A program made the translations under genes and the position numbers. A DNA stretch of 64,000 nt from a virus. This document shows, in pieces, positions 42,395-50,306 of the stretch. Below the pieces are notes generated by a model, which searched no databases, was not told where the DNA came from, and saw only the letters and a list, made by a program, of their open reading frames with translations. Within the stretch, counting starts at the first letter, position 1. The number at the start of each line of letters is the position of its first letter. The stretch is from positions 1 to 64,000 of IMG/VR virus record IMGVR_UViG_3300050821_009094; one strand, written 5' to 3'.

Positions 42395-43766
42395 CGATCC
42401 TCTCCTGCAAAGCCGTCGTGATCCGGGCGAACACCTTGTCCCACCGCATGTCGCGATCCTGGATGAACAGGCGATGGGTCTTGCCGTACCACAGCATCGA
42501 CTTGCCGTCGTGACCAAGACGGTAGTCGTGGGCGTGGTACGAGTACGGAATCCACACCTCCTTGCCGATAGCGCCGGCGATATGCGCCAGCGCCGACTCG
42601 CAGGTGATGACCAGATCCAGGTGCTGCAGCATGGCCACGGTATCGACCACATCGGACACCCAGCCGCTCATGTCACGCACCAGCGACTCGGCGCCGAAAT
42701 GGCCGAGGTCGAGCTTGCGGTCGTCGAGCTGCAGCGAATAGAGCTGGATGCCGGGCACTTTGTAGAGATCGAGGAAGTGAATCATCGGAAACGAGCGCCA
42801 CTTGTCGAGATCGTTGAGCGCCGATCCGGCCCAGGCAATGCCGATATGACACTTGATGTCCGGCATCTTCCAGGTATCCGACATGCCGTACACCGGCAGC
42901 CGCGGGTGCGGCGCGTTCTTGATCTCGTCATTGGTCAATTGCAAAGCGAACGGCAGCGAGACGAACGTGGTCCAGGCGTCGGCCTGCGGGTACGACGTCG
43001 AAATCGGCGTAAAATTCACGTTGGGCAGATGCGCGAACGTCTCGGTGAATGCCCGCAACAATGCCGGCTGCACCATGGCGTGAATATATTTGGCGCGTTT
43101 CGAAGCGTGTTCAAGGAAGCGCGAGAACGACAGCGTGTCGCCCATGCCCTGATCAGCCACCAGAAACACCGTCGCGTCCTTCTCACCCTCCCACTTCGGG
43201 TAAGGATAGGTCAGGTAGTTCTTCAGGCGATGCTCGAAGCGTGACTCCAGAAACTTGAACCCCTCGGCGTAGTCCTCGTTGAACAACAGCGCGAACGCCA
43301 GATTAAACTGGGTCGCGGTATCGCTCGGCTTTAACTCATAAGCCTTGCGCGCTGCCGCCAACGCGGCCACGCGCTCGCCGAAGGCACCGTGCGCTTGCGA
43401 CAGGTTCACCCACGGATACGCCTCGTGCGGACCCAACTCAACTGCGCGCTGCGCAAACGATAACGCTTCCTCGAACTCGCCAAGTTGGTTGAGCCGCCAA
43501 GAGGTATTGGACAGCACCTCGATCCGCTTGTCGGTGCCCAGGTCGCCGTCGAGCGCGCGGCGATAACAGGCGACCGCGGCGTGCAGCCGGCTGATGTCGC
43601 CGTTCGAGTTCGCGTTATCCGCCCACGCCTGCCCGAACGTCGGATCGACGATGCAGGCGGATTGCAGCAGACCATAGGCGTGGACCGCCCAGTCTTTGTA
43701 ATTCTGGTTCTTCACCGCCTCGAAGGCGGCGTTGTACATTTTCAGTGCGGCCGGACGATCACCCAT
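42318..43766 (-). CDS. TPR - GT9-like glycosyltransferase fusion
   Basis: 482 residues. Residues 1-185 are tetratricopeptide repeats (AWADNANSNGDI, RRALDGD, WVNLSQAHGAFGERVAALAAARKAYELKP). Residues about 195-460 match the heptosyltransferase/GT9 style: VADQGMGDTLSFSRFL, HIGIAWAGS, LDLVITCESALAHIAGAIGKEVW. It probably transfers a sugar onto a protein or glycan, with the TPR part binding the acceptor. Bacterial TPR-GT9 proteins exist; finding one in a phage late cluster is unusual. Confidence 0.8.
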   Translation of the reverse strand: MGDRPAALKMYNAAFEAVKNQNYKDWAVHAYGLLQSACIVDPTFGQAWADNANSNGDISRLHAAVACYRRALDGDLGTDKRIEVLSNTSWRLNQLGEFEEALSFAQRAVELGPHEAYPWVNLSQAHGAFGERVAALAAARKAYELKPSDTATQFNLAFALLFNEDYAEGFKFLESRFEHRLKNYLTYPYPKWEGEKDATVFLVADQGMGDTLSFSRFLEHASKRAKYIHAMVQPALLRAFTETFAHLPNVNFTPISTSYPQADAWTTFVSLPFALQLTNDEIKNAPHPRLPVYGMSDTWKMPDIKCHIGIAWAGSALNDLDKWRSFPMIHFLDLYKVPGIQLYSLQLDDRKLDLGHFGAESLVRDMSGWVSDVVDTVAMLQHLDLVITCESALAHIAGAIGKEVWIPYSYHAHDYRLGHDGKSMLWYGKTHRLFIQDRDMRWDKVFARITTALQERIDALGNPGEQTQKMVGRHGPRAVARR

Positions 43767-43779
43767 TATTAAACCTCAG

Positions 43780-43947
43780 TCAGTCGGTAAGTGCTTCGCG
43801 GGCGATCTGCATAAATTTCTTGGCGCCGTCGAAAAAAGCATCACCATCTGCGATTTTAGAGAGAGCGGCGCGCAGCCGATCATTTTCCTTATTTAGCTCG
43901 ATGACCTCTGCGGCCTCGGCCTCGTAAAGCGCGCGGTAGTCGGCCAT
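43780..43947 (-). CDS. small coiled-coil protein, 55 aa
   Basis: 55 residues. The helix (EAAEVIELNKENDRLRAALSKIADG) has leucine-zipper spacing; a short C-terminal helix ends the protein. GGAGAAATGAA precedes the ATG. Resembles the 41807 protein, so this type of mini-coiled coil occurs at least twice among the sugar genes. Function unknown. Confidence 0.6.
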   Translation of the reverse strand: MADYRALYEAEAAEVIELNKENDRLRAALSKIADGDAFFDGAKKFMQIAREALTD

Positions 43948-43948
43948 T

Positions 43949-44959
43949 TCATTTCTCCGAAATTGCAGAAGTCAGTCGCACCCTGTCAATCGCGCGCCGG
44001 ATACCCTCGGTCAAGGTAATCCGGCACTGATAGAGTTGCGACATCTGGTAGATGTCAGCCACCCGCGAGAACACCCCCTCGGGTTTGAGCGGGTCGTTAC
44101 GCACGCTGGCACCTGTGCTGGCATAAGCCAGAACTTGTTCGGCAAGATCGAAGAACGACGTGGAAATGCCGCGGCCGAGGTTCAGCACCTTACCGTAGAG
44201 CTTCGGATAGGTCTGCAGCACACATTCCACGATATCGTCGATGTGGATCCAGTCGCGCTCCTGGTCGCCGGACCCCCACACGATCACCGGGTTCTCGCCA
44301 TCGAGAACGCGCTTGACGATCGCCGGGAACGGGTAGGTCTTGGGATCCTGGTCCTCGCCATATCCCCCAAATGGCCGGTAGATCGCAACGTCGAGGCCAT
44401 ACTTCTCCTGGGCAAATCTTGCCAGGTACTCGCCGGCAAACTTGACGAAGCCGTAGGTCATGTCCGGCTTGCTCCACCGGTTCTGTGCGAGATCGACGTA
44501 TGATTCGGAAAGTGCGACGTGCTTGTCCCTGGTCTGCAGCTCCAGCGGGTAGACCGCCGATGACGAGAAATAGATCACCTTCGGATATGGTTTGCGGTCG
44601 GTAACCCAACGGAAGAACTCGGAGTCGATGGCCATATCGAGCGCCACTTCGAGCGGATGATCCTCGATCTTGATCCGACCGCCGACGATCGCCGCGCAAT
44701 GAATGACCAGATCAAAGCGGTTGGCTGACCAGACGTCGCCCGATGAAGCGAAAAAGGACCGACAGTCGCCGATCATGAGCTGAAGATTTTTAACAGAACG
44801 GGTGTTGGGATCCCAGGCGTTGGGCTTGAACTCCCAGTCATACAGTTCCTTGCCGGCGTACATATTGTCGATCGCGGTCACGATATGACCGTCGTCGAGC
44901 AAGCGCTTGACGAAGTGTCGGCCGACGAAGCCGCAGGCGCCTGTCACAAGGACTTTCAT
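43949..44959 (-). CDS. NAD-dependent sugar epimerase/dehydratase (SDR)
   Basis: 336 residues. N-terminal Rossmann motif GACGFVG (7-13), VIHCAAIVGG, the Ser triad region FSSSAVY (131-137) and YxxxK (Tyr169, Lys173). C-terminal ERDWIHIDDI is typical of extended SDRs that act on nucleotide sugars. Likely product is an activated sugar donor used by the neighbouring transferases. Exact substrate cannot be told. Confidence 0.85.
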   Translation of the reverse strand: MKVLVTGACGFVGRHFVKRLLDDGHIVTAIDNMYAGKELYDWEFKPNAWDPNTRSVKNLQLMIGDCRSFFASSGDVWSANRFDLVIHCAAIVGGRIKIEDHPLEVALDMAIDSEFFRWVTDRKPYPKVIYFSSSAVYPLELQTRDKHVALSESYVDLAQNRWSKPDMTYGFVKFAGEYLARFAQEKYGLDVAIYRPFGGYGEDQDPKTYPFPAIVKRVLDGENPVIVWGSGDQERDWIHIDDIVECVLQTYPKLYGKVLNLGRGISTSFFDLAEQVLAYASTGASVRNDPLKPEGVFSRVADIYQMSQLYQCRITLTEGIRRAIDRVRLTSAISEK

Positions 44960-44960
44960 G

Positions 44961-45353
44961 CTAGGATCCCAACTGTCGTTTTTTGTTACTGATTGGAATT
45001 ACCTTAGCTCTACTGTCGGCCACAAATTCAGGATGTTGGTGCTTCATGTGGACAGCCATGTTTGAAAATGTGCGCTGACAGCATGGGCAAGTTCCGGCAG
45101 CCGCTCGCTTTTTGATCCTGTTAATCTCTTGCTCTTTTGCCGCAAGCGCCTCGCGTTTTTCATCCTCGACCCTGGCAAGCTCCTGCTTGAGCTGATCGCG
45201 CTCCCTTCGCAACTGTTCCGAAATGGACGTTGTAAAAGACTGCTCATGTCCATTGGGGCACCAGAAAATCCTGCGGTCATCACGGCGATGGGTACACCAC
45301 TGATCGGGCACACTAAACGTGATTCCACATTCGCAGCAATTCAAATAGGCCAT
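44961..45353 (-). CDS. double zinc-finger coiled-coil protein, 130 aa
   Basis: N-terminal Cys/His cluster (Cys6/7/9, Cys20, Cys32, His36), a coiled-coil helix (about 43-85, QLRRERDQLKQELARVEDEKREAL) and a C-terminal C2H2 finger: Cys89-x2-Cys92-x9-His102-x4-His107. C2H2 fingers are rare in bacteria but recur in alphaproteobacterial phages. It may be a DNA-binding regulator or a nucleoid-type protein. Function not established. Confidence 0.7.
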   Translation of the reverse strand: MAYLNCCECGITFSVPDQWCTHRRDDRRIFWCPNGHEQSFTTSISEQLRRERDQLKQELARVEDEKREALAAKEQEINRIKKRAAAGTCPCCQRTFSNMAVHMKHQHPEFVADSRAKVIPISNKKRQLGS

Positions 45354-45372
45354 GAAAGTTGCCCTCTAACAA

Positions 45373-46674
45373 TTACAACTCTACGCGCCCATGCGGCAAC
45401 GTATTCCAGTCGAACCTCCAGCTCGGCATACGCGGCTGCTCGCGCTGGCAGCGCACGCCGTAGAATATGGTGCCTGGATTGAGCATGTTGATGCGAATGG
45501 TGCGGTACGCGATGTTGCCCGGCAGGTTCACCGTGATGATCGTGCCGTCCTTGCCCTCGGGCGGCAGCACCGGGCGCGCGGTCCAGCCGGACTGCTCGTC
45601 GATGATCATCACCTCGCCGCCAACCGTGCCGCCGCTCACCATGATCTCGGCAGGGCCGAAGATGGGGACAAACGCACGCGGATCCCAGTCCTCACTGGCC
45701 GAGTCGGCGATCCAGCCGAACGGGCCGAAGCCTGGTGAGTCTTTCAGTTTCCAGTTGCCCTGGTAATGGCCGCCGATGGCACCGATCTGGTGGGCAAAAA
45801 TGGTATGGCCGCCTTGCTGGTCGTGGAAGAACAAGGTGTCGGGCAATCTGAAATTGCCTTGCCGGATACTCGTGAGAGTGTCGCGGTAACGGTTGAATCC
45901 CTCGCTCAAACCCCCCTTGTGCGTTACAAGTTTCAGTCCTTGCTGCTCAAGCGGCGGGATCTGCCCGATCATCTCGACGTGCGAGGGCGTCAGAGCGAGG
46001 GAGGCGAGACCGTGGCTGGCCAAGAGGGTGTCCCACCGCCAGTCGGCTACCAGGAAATGCTCCTGGCCGCGGAATGCCCAGTATTTGCCAATGTCGGTTC
46101 CGGTCAACATGGCGAACGCCGCGCGGTTCTCGCTGGTCCATTGCGTGCGGTAGTGCTTGAGAACTAGTTCTGCGGCCTCGCGGGTGAAGATGATCATGCC
46201 GGCGCCGAGGTTGTGGCAGATGGCGTAATCCGGGCGCTGGATCAGGACGCGATCCTCGTAGCAGCGTGCGGACACGGCACCGACTTCGAGGCCATCGGCT
46301 TTGCCCTGCTCGAACAAGGCCATGGTCGGCTCGAACCAGTCCTTCGGCAGCACCACGTCATTCTCGACGAGACCGATGTAATCGTAGATCTGATCCTTGA
46401 AAGTGAAGCCCTGAGAGCGATGATTCACACCCTCTCCTGCGTTGAGCATCATGGTCAGCGCGTAGATGATCGCTGGTCCTGAGCCGCCACGCACATGATT
46501 GTGCATATATAAATTATCGCCATAATGCTCATTAGCAAAATTGAATCCTTCAAGGTACTTACTGCCATCCACCCAATGCAAATCAAACTTGTCAGGCTGC
46601 AAAAGCGGCTCGATCGACTGACGCGACAGTTCGACGCGATCGCAGGTCGAGAAGGCTATGGCGACGCGGTTCAT
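45373..46674 (-). CDS. glycosyltransferase with C-terminal beta domain
   Basis: 433 residues from ATG 46674 (ATGA overlap with the 46671 gene). The first 250 residues look like a GT-A fold: VAIAFSTCDRVELSRQSI at the start, IGLVENDVVLPKDWF with an acidic metal-site candidate, and HNLGAGMIIFTREAAELVL. The C-terminal part is beta-rich (VSGGTVGGEVMIIDEQSGW, NTLPHGRVEL) and may bind carbohydrate. Family not certain. Adjacent to a second transferase and an epimerase. Confidence 0.65.
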   Translation of the reverse strand: MNRVAIAFSTCDRVELSRQSIEPLLQPDKFDLHWVDGSKYLEGFNFANEHYGDNLYMHNHVRGGSGPAIIYALTMMLNAGEGVNHRSQGFTFKDQIYDYIGLVENDVVLPKDWFEPTMALFEQGKADGLEVGAVSARCYEDRVLIQRPDYAICHNLGAGMIIFTREAAELVLKHYRTQWTSENRAAFAMLTGTDIGKYWAFRGQEHFLVADWRWDTLLASHGLASLALTPSHVEMIGQIPPLEQQGLKLVTHKGGLSEGFNRYRDTLTSIRQGNFRLPDTLFFHDQQGGHTIFAHQIGAIGGHYQGNWKLKDSPGFGPFGWIADSASEDWDPRAFVPIFGPAEIMVSGGTVGGEVMIIDEQSGWTARPVLPPEGKDGTIITVNLPGNIAYRTIRINMLNPGTIFYGVRCQREQPRMPSWRFDWNTLPHGRVEL

Positions 46675-47678
46675 AGTACGTCCACGCAGTCGTTTAACCA
46701 CGCCTCCCAGAAGGCAGGTGGAAACAGTTTCTGGTCAAACCCAGCTACGAGAATCCCAACGTCGGTCACGACCGACTCGCCGGGGATCGGCGCACGGTCC
46801 AGGTACTCGGCAAACTCCGCGATCCGCTCGTTGCCGATCATCTCGTTGCGCAGGTCGGGCAACAGCGGTCGGGACTGGCGGGCGTGAAAGGCGGCTGGCG
46901 GGCCGAAATAGGTGTACAGGTTGCGCTCGCGCATGATCCTGCGCATTAACAGGGAAGCGAAGATGTCGGTGTTGCGGCCTTGCGCGGAGTAGAGCTGGGC
47001 GAAGGCGGGGGCCAGCTCGCGCCGGAATGCGGTGATTTGCGAGTTGAACACGGCTCTGGCGGCCGGATCCACCACGAAACCAGCGCGGAGCACGTCGCTG
47101 GTATTGATAATCATGGGTTTGTTAGTAATGGCATTTGCAGCATCGCAATCCGGGACGCCAAGGATGATGCCTTGGGCCACGCCGATCTGAGCATCGGTTA
47201 TAAAAGTAACATCAGTGTAGAACAGCGTATCGTAAGGCAATCCACGTTGGTTAGTGACCGGCGTTGCGCACGCACCAACGTTGAACCATTGCTTGGCAAA
47301 GCCGAGCTGGAGACCGTGATAAGGATTACCAAGTAACCCATACCACCCCCAAAAAAACGACCAGTTTGAATTCATCGGGATCATATCGTCATCGATACTC
47401 ACGATAATGTCAGCGCCCCACTTCAGGGCTTCGAGCAGTGCGATGTTGCGGCGGCTGTCGGTGTTCCACCCGATCAGCTCGGATGATTTGTATTCCATGT
47501 GCTTCTGCTGCGCGCAGCCATAGGCCCAGCAGTTCGGCAGCGCGTCGCAGAACTCATAAGCCTCCTGCGGCGTCTTTTGATCGCCGGCGACGAAGAACAT
47601 CACGTCGGGATCGTGGGCGCGGTACAAGGAGAGGACACGCGGCACGTTGATGGTGGTGGTGATTAGCGCGACCTTCAC
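46671..47678 (-). CDS. STELLO-like glycosyltransferase
   Basis: 335 residues from GTG 47678, which forms a GTGA overlap with the RHH gene; SD-like GAGGAAGGA upstream. VALITTTINVPRVLSLY start, FFVAGDQKTP and IVSIDDDMIP (Asp96-98) match the STELLO/DUF288 class, where the Asp triad binds metal-sugar. The C-terminal half is conserved-looking but not assigned. First sugar gene after the RHH regulator, so transcribed with it. Confidence 0.7.
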   Translation of the reverse strand: MKVALITTTINVPRVLSLYRAHDPDVMFFVAGDQKTPQEAYEFCDALPNCWAYGCAQQKHMEYKSSELIGWNTDSRRNIALLEALKWGADIIVSIDDDMIPMNSNWSFFWGWYGLLGNPYHGLQLGFAKQWFNVGACATPVTNQRGLPYDTLFYTDVTFITDAQIGVAQGIILGVPDCDAANAITNKPMIINTSDVLRAGFVVDPAARAVFNSQITAFRRELAPAFAQLYSAQGRNTDIFASLLMRRIMRERNLYTYFGPPAAFHARQSRPLLPDLRNEMIGNERIAEFAEYLDRAPIPGESVVTDVGILVAGFDQKLFPPAFWEAWLNDCVDVL

Positions 47679-47836
47679 GACGGATCTTCCTTCCTCGACT
47701 TGAGATAAGCCAGCCGCCACTGCTCCAGGATGCGGATGATGATCTGCGACACGGTACGACCTTCCTCACTGCCGCGGCGGCGCAGGAAATCCTTGAGTTG
47801 CTTGTCGAGACGGATCGAAGTCGGAGATTCGGACAT
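47675..47836 (-). CDS. ribbon-helix-helix (CopG/Arc-type) regulator
   Basis: 53 residues. TSIRLDKQLKDFLRRRG is the beta strand and first helix, and TVSQIIIRILEQW the second helix of an RHH fold; dimers insert the strand in the major groove. The gene is followed at once by the glycosyltransferase 46671 (GTGA). Upstream lies a promoter with a palindromic operator (47965-47977), so autoregulation is probable. Size is normal for phage Arc/CopG proteins. Confidence 0.85.
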   Translation of the reverse strand: MSESPTSIRLDKQLKDFLRRRGSEEGRTVSQIIIRILEQWRLAYLKSRKEDPS

Positions 47837-47859
47837 CACGGCTCGTCGAAAAAGATGAA

Positions 47860-47905
47860 GGCCGGGCGGGTGGCGTTTGGAGGGCTGAGTAAATGCCGCC
47901 CGGCC
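47860..47905. repeat. 10-bp inverted repeat in RHH leader
   Basis: GGCCGGGCGG (47860-47869) and CCGCCCGGCC (47896-47905) are perfect complements around a 26-base loop. They lie in the leader between the RHH promoter and start codon. No T-run follows on either strand, so it is more likely an attenuator or RNA structure than an intrinsic terminator. Confidence 0.6.
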
Positions 47906-47957
47906 TGCCGCCCACCCCGTTGCATTGGGGAATGGTCCTGAGAGGGCAGCGGCCGGC

Positions 47958-47986
47958 AGTAGAAACTACAATGTAGTAACTGTCAA
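47958..47986 (-). promoter_or_regulatory. RHH promoter with ACTAC-N3-GTAGT operator
   Basis: Leftward TTGACA (47986-47981), 17-base spacer, TCTACT (47963-47958). The spacer contains the 13-bp palindrome ACTACAATGTAGT (47965-47977), and a further half site ACTACA starts at 47986, 21 bases from the first, two helical turns. An RHH dimer pair binding here would block RNA polymerase. The transcript would carry the inverted-repeat leader, the RHH gene and the sugar genes. Confidence 0.6.
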
Positions 47987-47994
47987 CTACAAAA

Positions 47995-48327
47995 TCACGC
48001 GACCGTCGAATTAATGACGACGCTGGTCGGTACCTGCGGCGCCGCGGCAATCACGATGCCCTCGGTCGCGGTGAACGGGCCGGACGCGCCGGTCACCGTC
48101 AACGACAGGCTGAGCGTGTCGGTGGACGCGGCGTCGGTCGCCAACGTGGTAAGCGTCGAGGTGGTGCCATCGGGGGAGACAGTGAGCGTGTCGATGCCCG
48201 GTGCGCTCGGCGCGTTGGTCCAGGTTGCCGGCGCGGCGAGGACCGGCGGCGTGAGCATCGGATTGCCGTTGGCATCAAGGATGGTGTAGGTCGAGGTGAC
48301 GGTGTGGCCGGCATTGACGGTAAGCAT
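47995..48327 (-). CDS. Ig-like domain protein, 110 aa
   Basis: ATG 48327 has AGGAG at good spacing; the longer frame to 48459 adds 44 residues without a ribosome site. Beta-strand pattern (TSTYTILDANGNPM, GIDTLTVSPDG, LSLSLTVTGASGPFTATEGIVI) of a bacterial Ig-like (BIG) domain, common as weak-binding decoration of phage particles. The stop lies nine bases from the RHH promoter. The 164-base gap upstream (48328-48491) holds nothing else I can support. Confidence 0.65.
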   Translation of the reverse strand: MLTVNAGHTVTSTYTILDANGNPMLTPPVLAAPATWTNAPSAPGIDTLTVSPDGTTSTLTTLATDAASTDTLSLSLTVTGASGPFTATEGIVIAAAPQVPTSVVINSTVA

Positions 48328-48491
48328 GACGTAGGTTCTCCTGTTGGGGTGCAGCTCGTACAGACAAGGTTCGAAACCATCGACGGATACTATCAGAAAC
48401 ACGCGGAAGTGGCGTCGCCGATAGGGGTGGTAGCGTTTCTGATGGAAAAGTTCGAACATCGGTACAAGGTAACATAGTGTTGAAGCTGTGG

Positions 48492-48992
48492 CTAGAACAG
48501 ATCTACCAGCATATCCGCAGTACGGCGCATCAGCTCAGCATATGCGGGACGCGTTACAGGATTGCCGGCCGAGAAGTTGGCAATGCGCAAAGCCTCGTCC
48601 TCGCGCTGTTCCAGCATGATCTTCTGCGCCAGCATGATGTCGCCGGTGGTGTAGGCGCCTTGAGGGACGAAGCAGAGGCTGCGTACCACCTGGTTCTGGT
48701 TGTTCAGCTCGCGCACATTGAAGGTTGTTCGGCGCTCGATGCGGTACTTTTTGCAGGTGACGTTGCCGATGACGTGGAAATAACCATGCTTGTCGAAGTC
48801 CTGGTTTTGTTTCTTGGTTAGCCAGGATTGCAGAAGTTCGATCGACTTGTGCTCGGCTTCGGCCTCATTGTAGGTGTAGGTCGTGGCGTTCACCGGCTGC
48901 GCCACGTAACCACTTCCAGCGTTGAGAATAGTCACTTCGGTCACAGCACCAACGTCGTCGTATTCAATCAGTGCCGAAGCAAAGACGGCCAT
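48492..48992 (-). CDS. hypothetical protein, 166 aa
   Basis: Start at ATG 48992, a TAATG overlap with the previous stop; the longer frame to 49247 is a shadow. N-terminal beta hairpin with a GSGY motif (VTILNAGSGYVAQ), then a helical part with CKKYRIERRTTFNV. Soluble, mixed alpha/beta. No family recognised; the small upstream genes suggest an accessory late role. Confidence 0.6.
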   Translation of the reverse strand: MAVFASALIEYDDVGAVTEVTILNAGSGYVAQPVNATTYTYNEAEAEHKSIELLQSWLTKKQNQDFDKHGYFHVIGNVTCKKYRIERRTTFNVRELNNQNQVVRSLCFVPQGAYTTGDIMLAQKIMLEQREDEALRIANFSAGNPVTRPAYAELMRRTADMLVDLF

Positions 48993-49198
48993 TAGCCGCC
49001 CTGCATCCGCGGCACGAACAGCGTCTCGTCGGCGGTCGGATCGAACTGGCGGGTGACCGTGTAGTCCTTTTGATCGGCCTTGCGCGTGGCTGCGGTCGAG
49101 CCGAGGCCTACGAGTTCGTTGAACTTTTCCATCGCATCGTTGGTGTCGGTGATGTCGAGCGTGGTGTGGCCGGTGTGGTCGAGGATCTGGAATTTCAT
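48992..49198 (-). CDS. conserved-type phage mini-protein, 68 aa
   Basis: 68 residues: MKFQILDHTGHTTLDI...DAMEKFNELVG...FDPTADETLFVP. The FDPxADETLFVP ending looks like a small family I associate with rhizobial phages. Soluble. Coupled to the 48492 gene. Function unknown. Confidence 0.6.
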   Translation of the reverse strand: MKFQILDHTGHTTLDITDTNDAMEKFNELVGLGSTAATRKADQKDYTVTRQFDPTADETLFVPRMQGG

Positions 49199-49221
49199 CT
49201 GGTGTCCTTTCGGGTTGCAGT

Positions 49222-49431
49222 TTAGCGAGGTGGATTGAGTTTTTCAATAACTTTGGATGCCTGGTCGTAGGCGTCGAGCACGATCTTGACGATATGCTCG
49301 AAGCGCTCGATCGGCGTGGACTTGTCGTAAGCGTTGTAGGTGGGTGCCACGAGCTGCGCGACGAGATTGTTGAATTGGTTCTCGATTACGGATTGGAGCG
49401 CTTTGTCCAGGGCGTGTTTGAGGTCGGGCAT
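49222..49431 (-). CDS. helical hypothetical protein, 69 aa
   Basis: ATG 49431 overlaps the Dam-type gene stop as TAATG, so I prefer it to ATG 49446. Helical throughout (LKHALDKALQSVIENQFNNLVAQ, EHIVKIVLDAYDQASKVIEKL). Probably a small oligomeric protein. Not recognised. Confidence 0.6.
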   Translation of the reverse strand: MPDLKHALDKALQSVIENQFNNLVAQLVAPTYNAYDKSTPIERFEHIVKIVLDAYDQASKVIEKLNPPR

Positions 49432-49919
49432 TACTGTATTTCCCAACTTGTTACGAGATTGCCCTTTAATTTCGAAATGCGCAAGGCATCGGCGTTAAAC
49501 TCGCCAAATGCCACCAAGCAAGCGGGAGCACCAGAGTTTGCTTCTGCGCGTTCACCGCTCGGATAGTGGAAGTACAAGCGATCGGCGAGAAACAAAATTG
49601 CACTGGCAAATTCCCAACACGGCTCGAACCATTCTGCTTCGGTCCTGGCGTGCAGCAGCGCGATCCCATTACCATGCGTCGCAAGCTTCGCGATCCACTT
49701 GCCGACTTGGTAGCGATCAAACGGCGGGTTCAAATAGACGCGCCCGTCCCATTCAAAATCGAGACCATGACTGAAATGCTGAACAGCAGCGCATTTCCAC
49801 GGTGCGATCGGCGAAGCGCACGGATCGAGATCAAAAGGACCGAGCGCTTCGAGAATATGCTTCGGCGTGATCCAGTTTTGTGAAGCGCCGACAGTTTTTT
49901 GGTGGGAGCCGAGGGTCAT
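49431..49919 (-). CDS. phage DNA N-6-adenine methyltransferase (Dam-type)
   Basis: 162 residues from ATG 49919 (MTLGSHQKTV...). Sequence NWITPKHILEALGPFDLDPCASP, RVYLNPPF (the catalytic [N/D]PP[Y/F]) and ALLHARTEAEWFEP define the phage Dam family. Methylation could protect phage DNA from restriction. An ATG at 49937 lies within the promoter and cannot be transcribed from it; 49919 is about where transcription should start, so the mRNA may be leaderless. Confidence 0.85.
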   Translation of the reverse strand: MTLGSHQKTVGASQNWITPKHILEALGPFDLDPCASPIAPWKCAAVQHFSHGLDFEWDGRVYLNPPFDRYQVGKWIAKLATHGNGIALLHARTEAEWFEPCWEFASAILFLADRLYFHYPSGERAEANSGAPACLVAFGEFNADALRISKLKGNLVTSWEIQ

Positions 49920-49925
49920 TTGACG

Positions 49926-49953
49926 AGTGTAAGCCAAACTACAAGGTAGTCAA
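49926..49953 (-). promoter_or_regulatory. Dam promoter with ACTAC-N3-GTAGT operator
   Basis: Leftward TTGACT (49953-49948), 16-base spacer, TACACT (49931-49926). The palindrome ACTACAAGGTAGT (49938-49950) overlaps the -35 end and spacer. It differs from the RHH operator at one central base (T/G), so the same RHH protein probably binds both. This starts the late leftward cluster. Confidence 0.6.
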
Positions 49954-49958
49954 GAGGC

Positions 49959-50306
49959 GGGTTTTTGGGGCTGGGAACGGGGAATTTTTTTGGGGTTTTT
50001 TCCGGGGGGCGTGAAGGGTGCGCTACCCAGAATTCTACTTCACGTTGGGCCGAAGGGGGTTGCACAACCGCACAATGCGCGGATAGGTAAGGTATATCCC
50101 CACCCCTATCGCTAAGTGTTCCCAGCCCGCCAGGTATCAACCGAGACCTATTAGGAGCAGGAATCATAGCACCTAACCCGTTGATATTGCTTACGTGATA
50201 TGTTCCCGCTGTTACCTACGGTCAACATAGATAACACGGCGCCAGGCGCCAGGAGTTGCGCGTTCGGCGCCAAACGTTTAGAGGTGCTTTGATCGGAGGA
50301 TCGGAC
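49959..50306. other. 348-bp non-coding regulatory region with G-runs and palindromes
   Basis: Between the divergent Dam (-) and HTH-like (+) genes. Contents by eye: four G-runs at 49959-49982 (GGG-TTTTT-GGGG-CT-GGG-AAC-GGGG, a quadruplex pattern), T/G tracts after it, a GATAGG ... CCTATC inverted pair near 50082-50115, and three GGCGCC sites near 50239-50270. I see no convincing + strand promoter boxes. No gene is apparent. A control region or origin is possible. Confidence 0.4.

Noticed and set aside
41871-43244. 457-residue + strand ORF
   Set aside because: Fully antisense to the TPR-GT9 and neighbouring genes, with Arg/His-rich shadow composition and no domain.
48328-48459. 44-residue N-terminal extension of the Ig-like protein
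   Set aside because: No ribosome site at 48459, whereas AGGAG is well placed for ATG 48327.
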